48,569 nt of DNA from JBEVJK01 sp963791325 (GTDB lineage Bacteria > Pseudomonadota > Alphaproteobacteria > Rhizobiales > Rhizobiaceae), in the NCBI GenBank assembly GCA_963791325.1, contig CAWBRU010000001.1:1-48569 (forward strand), read 5' to 3'. The stretch's first letter is position 1. Each line of letters opens with the position of its first letter. The notes below the pieces were generated by a model, which saw only the letters and a program-made list of their open reading frames with translations, was not told the origin of the DNA and did no database searches. Both the position numbers and the translations under genes were made by a program. Positions 18,092-26,701 of the stretch are shown one piece after another.

Positions 18092-18568
18092 CGGCTGAAA
18101 GGCTATCTGCAGACCTGGCTGGTGCACATGCGTGACCCGGTACGGCTGTGGCGCGACGCAGGGCCGGCCTCGTTCCTGCTTGTGCAGGTGCTGTTGCTCG
18201 GGGTGCTTCTATCGGCGCTGATCCACCCGATGCTCGTCGCCACGCTGCTCTCGTTCGCAGCCTCGCTGGCGCGGATGGGCACGCTCGACGGCCTGCCGCG
18301 CGTCCTGCTGGCGCTCGACGTCATCAACCTGGTCTGCGGCTATGCTTCTTTCCTGCTGCTCGGCCGCCATGCGCTGCGCGTGTCGGAACGCGGCGGGTTT
18401 TGGCTGACCATCGCGTTCACGCCGATCTACTGGCTGATGGTCTCATTGGCCTCCTGGTGCGCGGTGAAGGACCTTCTGCTCAGGCCTCATAATTGGGACA
18501 AGACCCCGCATCTTCGTCGCCGGCCGCTGCGCTCGCCGCTTCCGCCCGAACTTCGAGGCGCGCCCTGA
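18092..18568 (+). pseudogene. 3' remnant of a membrane glycosyltransferase family 2 gene
   Basis: The reading RLKGYLQTWLVHMRDPVRLWRD starts at 18092 and continues to 18568 through four hydrophobic segments (FLLVQVLLLGVLLSALI, VINLVCGYASFLLLG and others) and a final HNWDKTPHL. This is the C-terminal quarter of processive, cellulose-synthase-like GT2 enzymes, in which (R)WLKGYMQTW follows the QxxRW-type catalytic motif and HxWxKTxHG ends the protein. Upstream of 18092 the family text stops and an in-frame TGA appears. The catalytic domain is gone, so the fragment cannot work. The break coincides with the mobile-element edge. Confidence 0.8.
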
Positions 18569-18674
18569 GGCAAGCCGGCGGCCAGGCATCCTCGCTCGGT
18601 TTGCCGCGCATGGCGCCCGACACTTTTCCTGTCGCCGTCCCATGCTATGGGAAACGCGGGGTGCAGGATCTGTG

Positions 18675-19952
18675 ATGGCGATGAGCAAGGATCGAGAGCC
18701 GGGAAGCCGGGTGTCAGCGGTGCTCGCCCGATTGGGCCGACGTGCCCGCAAAGCCCGCTGGCAGCTGGCCGCCGGCGTCGCTGCCGTCGTCATCGTGCTC
18801 ATCGCTGGCCACGCGCCGGTTTGGGCCGGCGTTGCCGCACTGCTGCTGGTGATGCTCGCGGCACTCGCCGGGCCGCCCCGGCCCACGCCTCATACGGCCG
18901 ACACGGAAGCCTTCGGCGAGGCGCAACTGCAGGCTCTTGCCGCCGCCGAACTGGCCGACGCCATGCCCGATCCGGTGATCACCTTCGACAGCCAGGGCGT
19001 CGTCGCCCACGCCAACAAAAGCGCCCAGACTGCCTTCGGCAGCATCGTCGGCGGCATGATCCTGCAACTGCGGTTCCGGGCACCGGAAATGCAGGACTTC
19101 ATCCGGCAGGTGGTCACCACCGGACGAGAGCGCGCCATCGACTATGCCGAACGGGTGCCGGTCGAACGCGTGTTCCGCGTCTCCGCCGCCCCGGTCGGAC
19201 CCGGAACCGGGCTGTTCGTGCTCGTCTTTCGCGATCAGAGCGAGGCGCGCCGCATCGACCGTATGCGCGCCGATTTCATCGCCAATGCCAGCCACGAGCT
19301 GCGCACGCCGTTGGCTTCGATTGCGGGCTTCATCGAGACTTTGCGAGGTCCCGCCCGCGACGACGCTGCGGCGCGGGAGAAATTTCTGCAGATCATGCAC
19401 AGCCAGAGCGGGCGCATGGCGCGGCTGATCGACGATCTCCTGTCGCTGTCCCGGCTCGAAATGAAGCCCTACTTGCCGCCCGGCGAGGCGGTCGACATTC
19501 GCCAGACGCTGGAGAGCGTGATCGACACGCTGCGGCCGCTGGCTGCCGAATCGGGCGTCGAGATCATCAAGGACGTTCCCGCCGAGCCGGTCACGGTGCC
19601 GGGAAGCCGCGACGAGCTGTTCCAGGTGTTCGAGAACCTTCTGGAGAATGCCTGCAAATACGGCCAGTCGGGCGGCAAGGTGGAAGTCGGCATCGAGCGG
19701 ACGGAAGGGCCCGAGAGCGAAGTGAGGGTCCGGTTTCGCGATTTCGGGCCCGGGATCGGCGAAGAGCACATTCCGAGAATCACCGAGCGATTCTACCGGG
19801 TGGACGTCGAGGCCGGTCCGCAGAAGGGCACCGGCCTCGGGCTCGCCATCGTCAAGCACATCCTCACCCGGCATCAGGCGCGGCTGTCGATCAAGTCCAT
19901 CGTCGGAGAAGGCGCGCTTTTCACGGTTCACCTGCCCGCCGAACGGCGTTAG
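18675..19952 (+). CDS. phoR: Phosphate-regulon type sensor histidine kinase
   Basis: The 425-residue protein has two N-terminal membrane helices (WQLAAGVAAVVIVLIAG, WAGVAALLLVMLAALAG) and a PAS-like domain (ADAMPDPVITFDSQG). The HisKA box is FIANASHELRTPLASIAGF with the phospho-His, and the ATPase domain has the N box FENLLENACKYG, the G1 box FRDFGPGIG and the GTGLGLAIVKHI box. It would phosphorylate PhoB when phosphate is low. The call as PhoR rests on domain order and on the phoU gene 97 bases downstream. Neither phoB nor pstSCAB lies in between, unlike the usual rhizobial order. Confidence 0.82.
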   Translation: MAMSKDREPGSRVSAVLARLGRRARKARWQLAAGVAAVVIVLIAGHAPVWAGVAALLLVMLAALAGPPRPTPHTADTEAFGEAQLQALAAAELADAMPDPVITFDSQGVVAHANKSAQTAFGSIVGGMILQLRFRAPEMQDFIRQVVTTGRERAIDYAERVPVERVFRVSAAPVGPGTGLFVLVFRDQSEARRIDRMRADFIANASHELRTPLASIAGFIETLRGPARDDAAAREKFLQIMHSQSGRMARLIDDLLSLSRLEMKPYLPPGEAVDIRQTLESVIDTLRPLAAESGVEIIKDVPAEPVTVPGSRDELFQVFENLLENACKYGQSGGKVEVGIERTEGPESEVRVRFRDFGPGIGEEHIPRITERFYRVDVEAGPQKGTGLGLAIVKHILTRHQARLSIKSIVGEGALFTVHLPAERR

Positions 19953-20049
19953 GCTTTCATCGTCGCCCCGCCTTCTTGGTTCCGTCACTCAAGCAGCGTA
20001 TGACCGGTGGTCGGGGCATTCCTGCGGGGAGGATCGTCGCATCGCCACC

Positions 20050-20775
20050 ATGCCGTCCCAGCACACCGTCCGGGCCTTCGACGAGGACCTGAAATACCTC
20101 GCCAACCGCATTGCCGCGATGGGCGGCCATGCTGAGCGCATGGTCGACGAGGCCATGGCGGCGCTCGCCAATGCCGATGCAGCGCTGGCGGCCAGGGTGA
20201 TCGAGGCCGACGGCTTTCTCGACGACAGCCAGCGCGCAATCGACGACAAGGCGATCGTCGTTATCGCCAAGCGCCAGCCGATGGCCGACGATCTGCGCGA
20301 GATCATCGGGGCGATCCGCATCTCGTCCGATCTCGAGCGCGTCGGCGACCTCGGCAAGAACATCGCCAAGCGGGTCGTGTCGGTCAGCGAGGCACGCCAT
20401 CCGCTCAGCCTTTTCCGCGGCCTGCAGGTGCTCACCGAGCTGGCGCTGACCCAGCTCAAGGATGTGCTCGACGTCTATGCATCGCGTTCGGTCGAACGGC
20501 TGGCCTCCGTCCGCGACCGCGATGATCAGATCGACGCGATGTATACCTCGCTGTTTCGCGAGTTCCTGACCTACATGATGGAAGATCCGCGCAACATCAG
20601 TCCCTGCACGCATCTCCTGTTCTGCGCCAAGAACATCGAGCGCATCGGCGACCACGCCACCAACATCGCCGAGACCGTTTACTACGTCGCCACCGGCGAG
20701 CAGATGCCGCCCGACCGGCCCAAGGAGGACAAGAGCCACCGCATCGGGCTGCACGGCGAGACGCCGCTTAGCTAG
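20050..20775 (+). CDS. phoU: Phosphate transport system regulator PhoU
   Basis: The 241-residue protein is all-helical with two PhoU repeats. The first contains MGGHAERMVDEAMAAL and the metal-binding stretch SSDLERVGDLGKNIAKR; the second contains CTHLLFCAKNIERIGDHATNIAETVYY. The paired E/DRxGDxxxNI motifs are diagnostic. PhoU links the Pst importer to PhoR and represses the Pho regulon when phosphate is high. It follows phoR in the same direction. GGGGAGG occurs some 18 bases before the ATG at 20050, a long spacing, so an unusual start slightly upstream is possible. Confidence 0.93.
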   Translation: MPSQHTVRAFDEDLKYLANRIAAMGGHAERMVDEAMAALANADAALAARVIEADGFLDDSQRAIDDKAIVVIAKRQPMADDLREIIGAIRISSDLERVGDLGKNIAKRVVSVSEARHPLSLFRGLQVLTELALTQLKDVLDVYASRSVERLASVRDRDDQIDAMYTSLFREFLTYMMEDPRNISPCTHLLFCAKNIERIGDHATNIAETVYYVATGEQMPPDRPKEDKSHRIGLHGETPLS

Positions 20776-20903
20776 CTCGCGCTGCTGCCCGGCTTCGAAC
20801 CTCTCGCCGATCCTCTTGCCGCGACGGCTCGCCGCGGCGACCGCAATGCGCTAGCATAGCCGGGTGCGGCAGCCCGAATTCCGGCAGCAGACGGGAGGCA
20901 GGT

Positions 20904-21916
20904 ATGGAATTGCCGAGAAACGTCACGCCCAACGCTCCCCCCGAGCCGGGCGTGGTCGCGTCGAGCGTCTATTCTGCCGGCCGGCGTGTCGCCGACATCC
21001 CGATCGAAGAAGCCGGCGCCTGGGCCGGGCGCGACGGCCATTTCGTCTGGATCGGGCTGCTGCGAGCCCGACCGCGAGCTGCTGTTGCGGGTTCAGAGGC
21101 AATTCGCGCTCCACGATCTGGCGATCGAGGATGCCGAACACCCGCATCAGCGGCCGAAGCTCGAGCACTACGGCGATGCGCTGTTCATCGTCGCCCGGAC
21201 GGCCCAGCTGATCGAGGGTCGCGTCACCTTCGGCGAGACCCATCTCTTCGTCGGCGCCGGCTACATCGTCAGCGTCCGCCATGGGCCGTCGACCTCCTAT
21301 ACGGCGGTGCGCCAGCATTGGGAGAGCTGCCCCATCGGCGCTGGCCAAGGGCGAGGACTTCATCCTCTATGCGATCCTCGATTTCATCGTCGACAACTAC
21401 ATGCCGGTGCTGGAGACGATCGAGGACGAGGTCGACGAGATCGAGGACCGCGTGCTCGTCCGGCCGATGACCGCGGTCGACATCGAACGTCTCTACATGC
21501 TGCGGCGAGATCTGCTGCGGCTGCGCAACGCCGCCGGTCCGCTGGTCGAGGTCTGCCGGCGCCTGACCAGTGCCGACCTGCCGCAGATCCGCCCGGCCAT
21601 GCACACGCTGTTCCGCGACGTCACCGACCACATCCGCACCGTCCAGGAGAAGATCGACAATCTGCGCGAGGTGCTGGCTTTCGCCTTCGAGGCCAGCCTG
21701 CTGGTCGGCCAGAGCCAGGAAACCGCGATCGCCAAGAAGCTCGCCTCCTGGGCCGCCATTCTCGCGGTTCCGACTGCGGTGGCGGGCATTTACGGCATGA
21801 ATTTCAGGGATATGCCGGAGCTCAATCTGCGGTTCGGCTATGAGGCGGTGCTGATGGGCATGGTCGCCGCCTGCCTGTTCCTCTACTGGCGCTTCCGTAA
21901 GAACGGTTGGCTCTAG
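20904..21916 (+). CDS. corA: CorA-family magnesium/metal ion transporter, two frameshifts
   Basis: Joined over two frame changes the protein has about 337 codons. The N-terminal cytoplasmic domain includes FVWIGL, LHDLAIEDAEHPHQRPKLEHY and ILDFIVDNYMPVLETIEDEVDEIED. The C-terminal pair of membrane helices carries the hallmark YGMNF motif near residue 295, and the protein ends in WRFRKNG. One extra base lies near 21063 and another near 21335; the span is a multiple of three plus two, as two insertions predict. It forms a pentameric channel for divalent metal uptake. The TAG stop lies inside a copy of a dispersed repeat. Confidence 0.85.
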
Positions 21917-21941
21917 GGTGGATCACCTTTCTTCGAATCGG
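21911..21941. repeat. Dispersed palindromic repeat, end segment (copy 1)
   Basis: CTCTAGGGTGGATCACCTTTC with CTTCGAATCGG after it matches the inverse of the right end of the full copy at 27302-27407 (AAGACCATTTCGAAG, AAAGTGATCCGCTCTAG). The first bases provide the TAG stop of corA. Confidence 0.6.
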
Positions 21942-21972
21942 CGCCCCGTTCCGGGCGGGCCGGCTGGCCCGG

Positions 21973-22485
21973 TCAGCGGCTGCGCCGCCGCTCCGCGGCG
22001 GGCTGGAAGGCGATGCGGGCATGATAGGCGCAATAGGGCCCTTCCGGCGCGTCGTTGCCGCAGAAGCTGAAGTCTTCGGCGAGCGGGTCGCCGTTCGGCC
22101 ATTTGCAGGTGCGCTCATTGAGCTGCACCAGCTGCAGGCGCCGCGAGATCGGCACCACGACATTGGCGACCGGACGCAGGTGATGGCGCACAACCGGTTC
22201 GGCCGCGAAATGGGCCTGGAGCGCGGTGGCGCCGATCGACGCCGGCATCGACCGCACGGTTGCCGACGGCCGGCTGATGCCCTTGGTCGACGGACCGTGC
22301 GAGGGTTTCTTCGGGCGGGTCGGCGCCGCCGGGGCGCGGCCCCGACTCGACAGCTTCAGCCGGTGCACCTTGCCGATCACGGCATTGCGGCTGACACCGC
22401 CGAGCTGGCCGGCAATCTGGCTCGCACTGAGGCCCTCGGCCCACAATTTTCGGAGAAGTTCGACGCGCTCGTCAGTCCAGTTCAT
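21973..22485 (-). CDS. gcrA: GcrA cell cycle regulator
   Basis: The 170-residue protein begins MNWTDERVELLRKLWAEGLSASQIAGQLGG, followed by SRNAVIGKVHRLKL, the invariant GcrA N-terminal DNA-binding segment. A basic, proline-rich linker follows, and the C-terminal sigma-70-binding part has the paired cysteines of CKWPNGDP and FCGNDAPEGPYCAYHARIA. In Caulobacter and relatives GcrA binds RNA polymerase sigma-70 and methylated GANTC sites to control division genes. GAGAGGG lies upstream of the ATG at 22485. Its presence is strong evidence for an alphaproteobacterium. Confidence 0.95.
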   Translation of the reverse strand: MNWTDERVELLRKLWAEGLSASQIAGQLGGVSRNAVIGKVHRLKLSSRGRAPAAPTRPKKPSHGPSTKGISRPSATVRSMPASIGATALQAHFAAEPVVRHHLRPVANVVVPISRRLQLVQLNERTCKWPNGDPLAEDFSFCGNDAPEGPYCAYHARIAFQPAAERRRSR

Positions 22486-22832
22486 GGCACGACCCTCTCT
22501 TGCGAGCGGCGTCCCGAATCCATCCACGGCCCGGCGATTGCCGGGGGCCCGTACCACATATACGCGTGAGATTAGGTCCGCCGCACGAAATATAGTCTTT
22601 TATGGCCCATACCTACCCTATCGGCTGACTCGGTGACAAGAGTTCGCGGGAGTCGCACGAATCGATTTTCTCGGTTTTCAACAACTTGCGGCCGCCGGTC
22701 GTTCGATCCCTGCCGCCCAGGCAACCGTGGGATGCCGTCCGGAGTATGCCCGGGGAAAGAACCGGACACGCCGGCCGGAACGCACGGGTCGAGCCGCTGT
22801 CGGCGAACCCGGTCCACCGCCCGACGAGCGCG

Positions 22833-22861
22833 TTGACAGACGCGTCGAAACCGCGGATAAA
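22833..22861 (+). promoter_or_regulatory. Sigma-70-like promoter upstream of argD
   Basis: TTGACA at 22833-22838 is a perfect -35 box. Seventeen bases later GATAAA at 22856-22861 is a fair -10 box. Transcription would start near 22868, only a few bases before the terminator hairpin at 22876. Confidence 0.55.
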
Positions 22862-22875
22862 AGCTGGCGATAGAG

Positions 22876-22899
22876 GCCGTCCTTGGGGACGGCTTTTTT
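22876..22899 (+). terminator. Intrinsic terminator in the argD leader
   Basis: GCCGTCC at 22876-22882 pairs perfectly with GGACGGC at 22887-22893 over a TTGG loop, and six T residues follow. It lies 53 bases before the argD start and just after the promoter at 22833-22861. It could end a transcript from upstream, or act as a leader attenuator for argD-argF. Confidence 0.75.
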
Positions 22900-22952
22900 G
22901 GTTTTGGACAGTGGGAACGGCGGGGCGGATGGCGTCCGGCCGTAGACATGCA

Positions 22953-24162
22953 ATGAGCGGTTCGGCCCTTTTCGACACCTTTGCGCGCACCCCGTTGAGC
23001 TTCGAGCGCGGGGAGGGCACCTGGCTGATCACTCCGGACGGCGACCGCTATCTGGATTTTGCCGGCGGTATCGCCGTCAATTCGCTCGGCCACAGCCACC
23101 CGCATCTGGTGGCCGCCATCACCGCGCAGGCGGAAAAGCTCTGGCATGTCTCCAACCTTTATCGAGATTCCGGGCCAACGCCGGCTGGCCGAGCGGCTCT
23201 GTGCGGCGACCTTCGCCGACAAGGTGTTCTTCACCAATTCGGGGGCCGAAGCGCTGGAATGCGCGATCAAGACGGTGCGGCGCTACCACTATGCCCGCGG
23301 CGAGGGCCAGCGCTATCGCATCATCACCTTCGACGGTGCCTTTCACGGCCGCACCCTGGCGACCATCGCGGCCGGCGGCCAGGCCAAATATCTCGAGGGC
23401 TTCGGGCCGAAGGTCGAGGGCTTCGACCAGGTCGGTTTCGACGATATCGACGCAGCCGAGAGGCTGATCGGCGAGGAGACGGCGGCGATCCTGGTCGAAC
23501 CGGTGCAGGGCGAGGGCGGCATCCGCCAGTTCCCGACCTCGTCCTTGAAGCGGCTGCGCGAGCTTTGCGATCGGCACGGCTTGCTGCTGATCTTCGACGA
23601 GGTTCAGTGCGGCATCGGCCGGACCGGCAAGCTGTTTGCCTATGAATGGTCGGGTGTCAGCCCCGACATCATGGCGATCGCCAAGGGCATCGGCGGCGGC
23701 TTTCCGATGGGCGCCTGCCTGGCCACCGACGAAGCGGCTGCGGCGATGACGGCCGGCGTTCACGGCACCACGTTCGGCGGCAACCCGCTGGCCATGGCCG
23801 TCGGCAATGCGGTGCTCGACGTCGTGCTCGCCGACGGCTTTCTCGACGACGTCTCGCGCAAGGCGCTGGTGCTCAAGCAGGGGCTGGCGGCGGTCGCCGA
23901 CGAGTTCCCCGATGTGCTCGGCGAAATCCGCGGCGTCGGCTTGATGCTGGGGCTGAAATGCGTTGTGCCGAACGGCAAGGTCAACGCCGCCCTGCGCGGC
24001 CAGAAGCTGCTGGCGGTTCCGGCCGGCGACAATGTCATCCGCCTGCTGCCGCCGCTGACGGTGACCGATGAGGATATCCGGCTGGGGTTGGATCGGCTGC
24101 GCGCCGGGATCGCTGCGGTTTCGGCCGAGACGGCCGAGAGCGCCCTGAAGGCCCCGGCATGA
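22953..24162 (+). CDS. argD: Acetylornithine aminotransferase, one frameshift
   Basis: This class III PLP aminotransferase begins MSGSALFDTFARTPLSFERGEGTWL, with the substrate region YLDFAGGIAVNSLGHSHP. After one extra base near 23163 it continues EIPGQRRLAERLC, FFTNSGAEALECAIK, then FDEVQCGIGRTGKLFAYE and the PLP lysine in IMAIAKGIGGGFPMG. The total is 403 codons plus one base, the family length. The enzyme converts N-acetylglutamate semialdehyde to N-acetylornithine in arginine synthesis. Being needed for arginine synthesis, it is unlikely to be truly broken. It overlaps argF by four bases (ATGA). Confidence 0.9.
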
Positions 24163-25088
24163 CCGCCGCGCCGCGCCATTTCACCGACCTGTCGACCGTC
24201 TCGGCAGTGGATCTGCGTGCCATGCTCGACGACGCGATGGCGCGCAAGATCCGGCTGAAGGCCGGCGAAGTGAGCCGGCCGCTGGACGGCAAGGTCCTGG
24301 CGATGATCTTCGACAAGCCGTCGACGCGCACCCGGGTGTCCTTCGATGTCGGCATGCGCCAGCTCGGCGGCGAGACGATCATGCTGACGGGTACCGAGAT
24401 GCAGCTCGGCCGCAGCGAGACGATCGCCGACACCGCCCGGGTCCTGTCGCGCTATGTCGATGCGATCATGATCAGGACCACCGCGCACAGCCGGCTGATG
24501 GAACTGACGGAGCACGCCACCGTGCCGGTGATCAATGGCCTGACCGACGAAACCCATCCCTGCCAGCTGATGGCCGACGTGATGACCTTCGAGGAGCATC
24601 GCGGCCCGGTGAAGGGTCGCACCATCGCCTGGTCCGGCGACGGCAACAATGTGCTGCATTCCTGGCTGCAGGCATCGGCCCGGTTCAGCTTCAAGCTCAA
24701 CGTGGCGGTGCCCGAGGGCAGCGAGCCCGGCAGCAGCTATGTCGAGTGGTCGCAGCGCCATGGCGGCGAGATCCGCTTCACCCGCACGCCGGAAGATGCG
24801 GTGGACGGGGCCGACTGCGTGGTTACGGATTGCTGGGTGTCGATGGGCCAGGAGCACCGCGCGCGCGGCCACAACGTCTTTCTGCCCTACCAGGTCAATC
24901 AGGAATTGATGCGCCGTGCCAAGCCGAAAGCCCTGTTCATGCATTGCCTTCCCGCCCATCGCGGCGAGGAGGTCACCGACGAGGTGATCGATGGGCCGCA
25001 GTCGGTCGTCCTCGACGAGGCCGAGAACCGGCTGCACGCGCAGAAGGCGGTGCTTGCCTGGTGTCTCGGCGCCGGCGGCGACGGTTGA
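24159..25088 (+). CDS. argF: Ornithine carbamoyltransferase
   Basis: The 309-residue enzyme joins carbamoyl phosphate and ornithine to citrulline. The carbamoyl-phosphate loop is FDKPSTRTRVSF near residue 52. Further motifs are the ornithine-carbamoyltransferase TGTEMQLGRSE, NGLTDETHPCQLMAD and the catalytic HCLPAHRGEEV near residue 265. Length and all motifs are complete and the frame is clean. Its ATG overlaps the argD stop, so the genes are translated in a coupled fashion. The hslO gene follows on the same strand after about 100 bases. Confidence 0.96.
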   Translation: MTAAPRHFTDLSTVSAVDLRAMLDDAMARKIRLKAGEVSRPLDGKVLAMIFDKPSTRTRVSFDVGMRQLGGETIMLTGTEMQLGRSETIADTARVLSRYVDAIMIRTTAHSRLMELTEHATVPVINGLTDETHPCQLMADVMTFEEHRGPVKGRTIAWSGDGNNVLHSWLQASARFSFKLNVAVPEGSEPGSSYVEWSQRHGGEIRFTRTPEDAVDGADCVVTDCWVSMGQEHRARGHNVFLPYQVNQELMRRAKPKALFMHCLPAHRGEEVTDEVIDGPQSVVLDEAENRLHAQKAVLAWCLGAGGDG

Positions 25089-25190
25089 TCCGCCCGCCCT
25101 TGCTTCCTATCTGAGGGGCTCATCCCCTGGAATCGACTTGAATGCGGCGCGTTGGAGCGCGTGCTTTCTCGCTGCCTGGAGTTTGGTGCA

Positions 25191-26180
25191 TTGGCTGATA
25201 CAGAAAGAAAGCTCGGTGAGTTCGGCTTTGCCGGCGACGACCATGTGGTGCCCTTCGAGGTGGCCCCGCTCGACATGCGCGGCCGCAGCGTCCAGCTCGG
25301 GCCGCTGCTCGACCAGATTCTTGCCCGCCATGCCTATCCGGAGCCGGTCGCGCGGTTGCTGGCCGAGGCGATCGTGCTCACCGTTCTGTTGGGCACCTCG
25401 CTCAAGTTCGACGGTAAGTTCATCCTGCAGACCCGCTCCGACGGGCCCGTCGACATGCTGGTCGCCGACTTTTCCACGCCCGAGGCGCTGCGCGCCTATG
25501 CCCGCTACGACGAGGAGAGGGTGGCCGCCGCGATTGCCGGCGGCACCGCCACGCCGGAGCAGCTGCTCGGCAGCGGCGTCCTGGCGCTGACCATCGACCA
25601 GGGCGTTCACAGCCAACGCTATCAGGGCATCGTCGAGCTCAACGGCACGTCGATGGAGGAGGTTGCGCGCATCTATTTCCGCCAGTCCGAACAGATCCCC
25701 ACCGACGTGCGGCTGGCGGTCGCCAAGATGGTGGTGCCCGGCAGCGGTGGCGCGACCGAGCATTGGCGGGCCGGCGGGCTGATTGCGCAGTTCCTGCCGG
25801 AGGCACCCGAGCGCCGGCGCTTGCCCGACCTTCCGGGCGGCGACGGCGACCCCGGGGAGGCGCCGGACCCGACCGACAATTCGTGGCAGGAGGTCCTGGC
25901 TCTGCTGGCCACCATCGAGCCGTCCGAGCTGATCGACCCGACCGTCGGTGCTGAGCGTCTCCTGTTCAGGCTGTTCCACGAGCACGGCGTGCGCGTGTTC
26001 GAGGGCGTGCACGTCGTCGACCAGTGTTCCTGCTCGCGCGACAAGATCCGCGGCATCCTCGACGGCTTCTCGGCCGAAGAGATCGCCGACAGCGTCGAGG
26101 ACAGGGTGATCCTGGTCAATTGCGAGTTCTGCTCGAAGGCCTATGCGTTCGAGGCCGCCGAGTTCGAGCCGGTCAAGTGA
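25191..26180 (+). CDS. hslO: Redox-regulated chaperone Hsp33
   Basis: The protein of about 329 residues has the Hsp33 N-terminal domain (LILQTRSDGPVDMLVADF-type text and LTIDQG) and ends with the redox zinc centre CSCSRD plus CEFCSKAY, a CxC and CxxC pair. Oxidation of these cysteines releases zinc and unfolds a linker, which turns on chaperone holding activity. I chose TTG at 25191 because relatives begin shortly before KLGEFGFAGDDHVVPFEV and GGAG lies 9 bases in front. A TTG at 25152 gives a 13-residue longer, less likely N-terminus. It lies downstream of argF and could share its transcript. Confidence 0.92.
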   Translation: MADTERKLGEFGFAGDDHVVPFEVAPLDMRGRSVQLGPLLDQILARHAYPEPVARLLAEAIVLTVLLGTSLKFDGKFILQTRSDGPVDMLVADFSTPEALRAYARYDEERVAAAIAGGTATPEQLLGSGVLALTIDQGVHSQRYQGIVELNGTSMEEVARIYFRQSEQIPTDVRLAVAKMVVPGSGGATEHWRAGGLIAQFLPEAPERRRLPDLPGGDGDPGEAPDPTDNSWQEVLALLATIEPSELIDPTVGAERLLFRLFHEHGVRVFEGVHVVDQCSCSRDKIRGILDGFSAEEIADSVEDRVILVNCEFCSKAYAFEAAEFEPVK

Positions 26181-26197
26181 GGCGCTCGGGGCGCGCC

Positions 26198-26590
26198 TCA
26201 GTTGACGGTGCGCGTGCGGTCCGGAATGTCGAGCGAAAAGGCGGGAATGGCGATCTCGAACGTCTCGCCACGCTGATTGCGCATGGTGTAGTGCCCGATC
26301 ATGATTCCCGACGGAGTCGTGAGCGGGCACCCCGAGGTGTACTGATAGCTGTCGCCGGGATTGAGTTCCGGCTGCTCGCCGACCACGCCGGCGCCGCGTA
26401 CCTCTTCGACCTTCCCCAGCGCGTCGGTGATGTGCCAGTAGCGTGACAACAGCTGCACGGCATCGTCGGACTGGTTGTCGATCGTGATCCGATAGGCCCA
26501 TACATAGCGGCCTTCGGTTGGATCCGAGCGATCGTCGAGGTAGAACGGCTCGACACGGACCGCAATGTTGCGCGTCACGGCACGGTACAT
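26198..26590 (-). CDS. apaG: ApaG/CorD family protein
   Basis: The 130-residue protein is a single ApaG (DUF525) domain with a fibronectin-III-like fold: YRAVTRNIAVRVEPFYLDDRS, YRITIDNQS, LLSRYWHITDA, and the diagnostic GVVGEQPELNPGDSYQYTSGCPL. ApaG is linked to divalent metal tolerance and dinucleotide polyphosphate levels; its exact job is unknown. The gene converges with hslO and diverges from the CDP-alcohol transferase gene. Confidence 0.94.
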   Translation of the reverse strand: MYRAVTRNIAVRVEPFYLDDRSDPTEGRYVWAYRITIDNQSDDAVQLLSRYWHITDALGKVEEVRGAGVVGEQPELNPGDSYQYTSGCPLTTPSGIMIGHYTMRNQRGETFEIAIPAFSLDIPDRTRTVN

Positions 26591-26701
26591 GAGGGAATCG
26601 ATCCAGGCTCGTGCTGTTTGAGATTTGTCGCAAGCCGCGCCGCGGTCAACCGTCTCGTCCGGACCGTGCCCAAGATTGTTCGATGACGGCGACTGGTTCT
26701 C

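Noticed and set aside
18714..19988. 424-residue open frame opposite phoR
   Set aside because: It is antisense to a kinase with all its motifs, and no start signal is present.
23760..25037. 425-residue open frame on the minus strand across argD and argF
   Set aside because: It is an antisense shadow of two well-conserved arginine genes and has a His/Asp/Arg-rich composition typical of such shadows.
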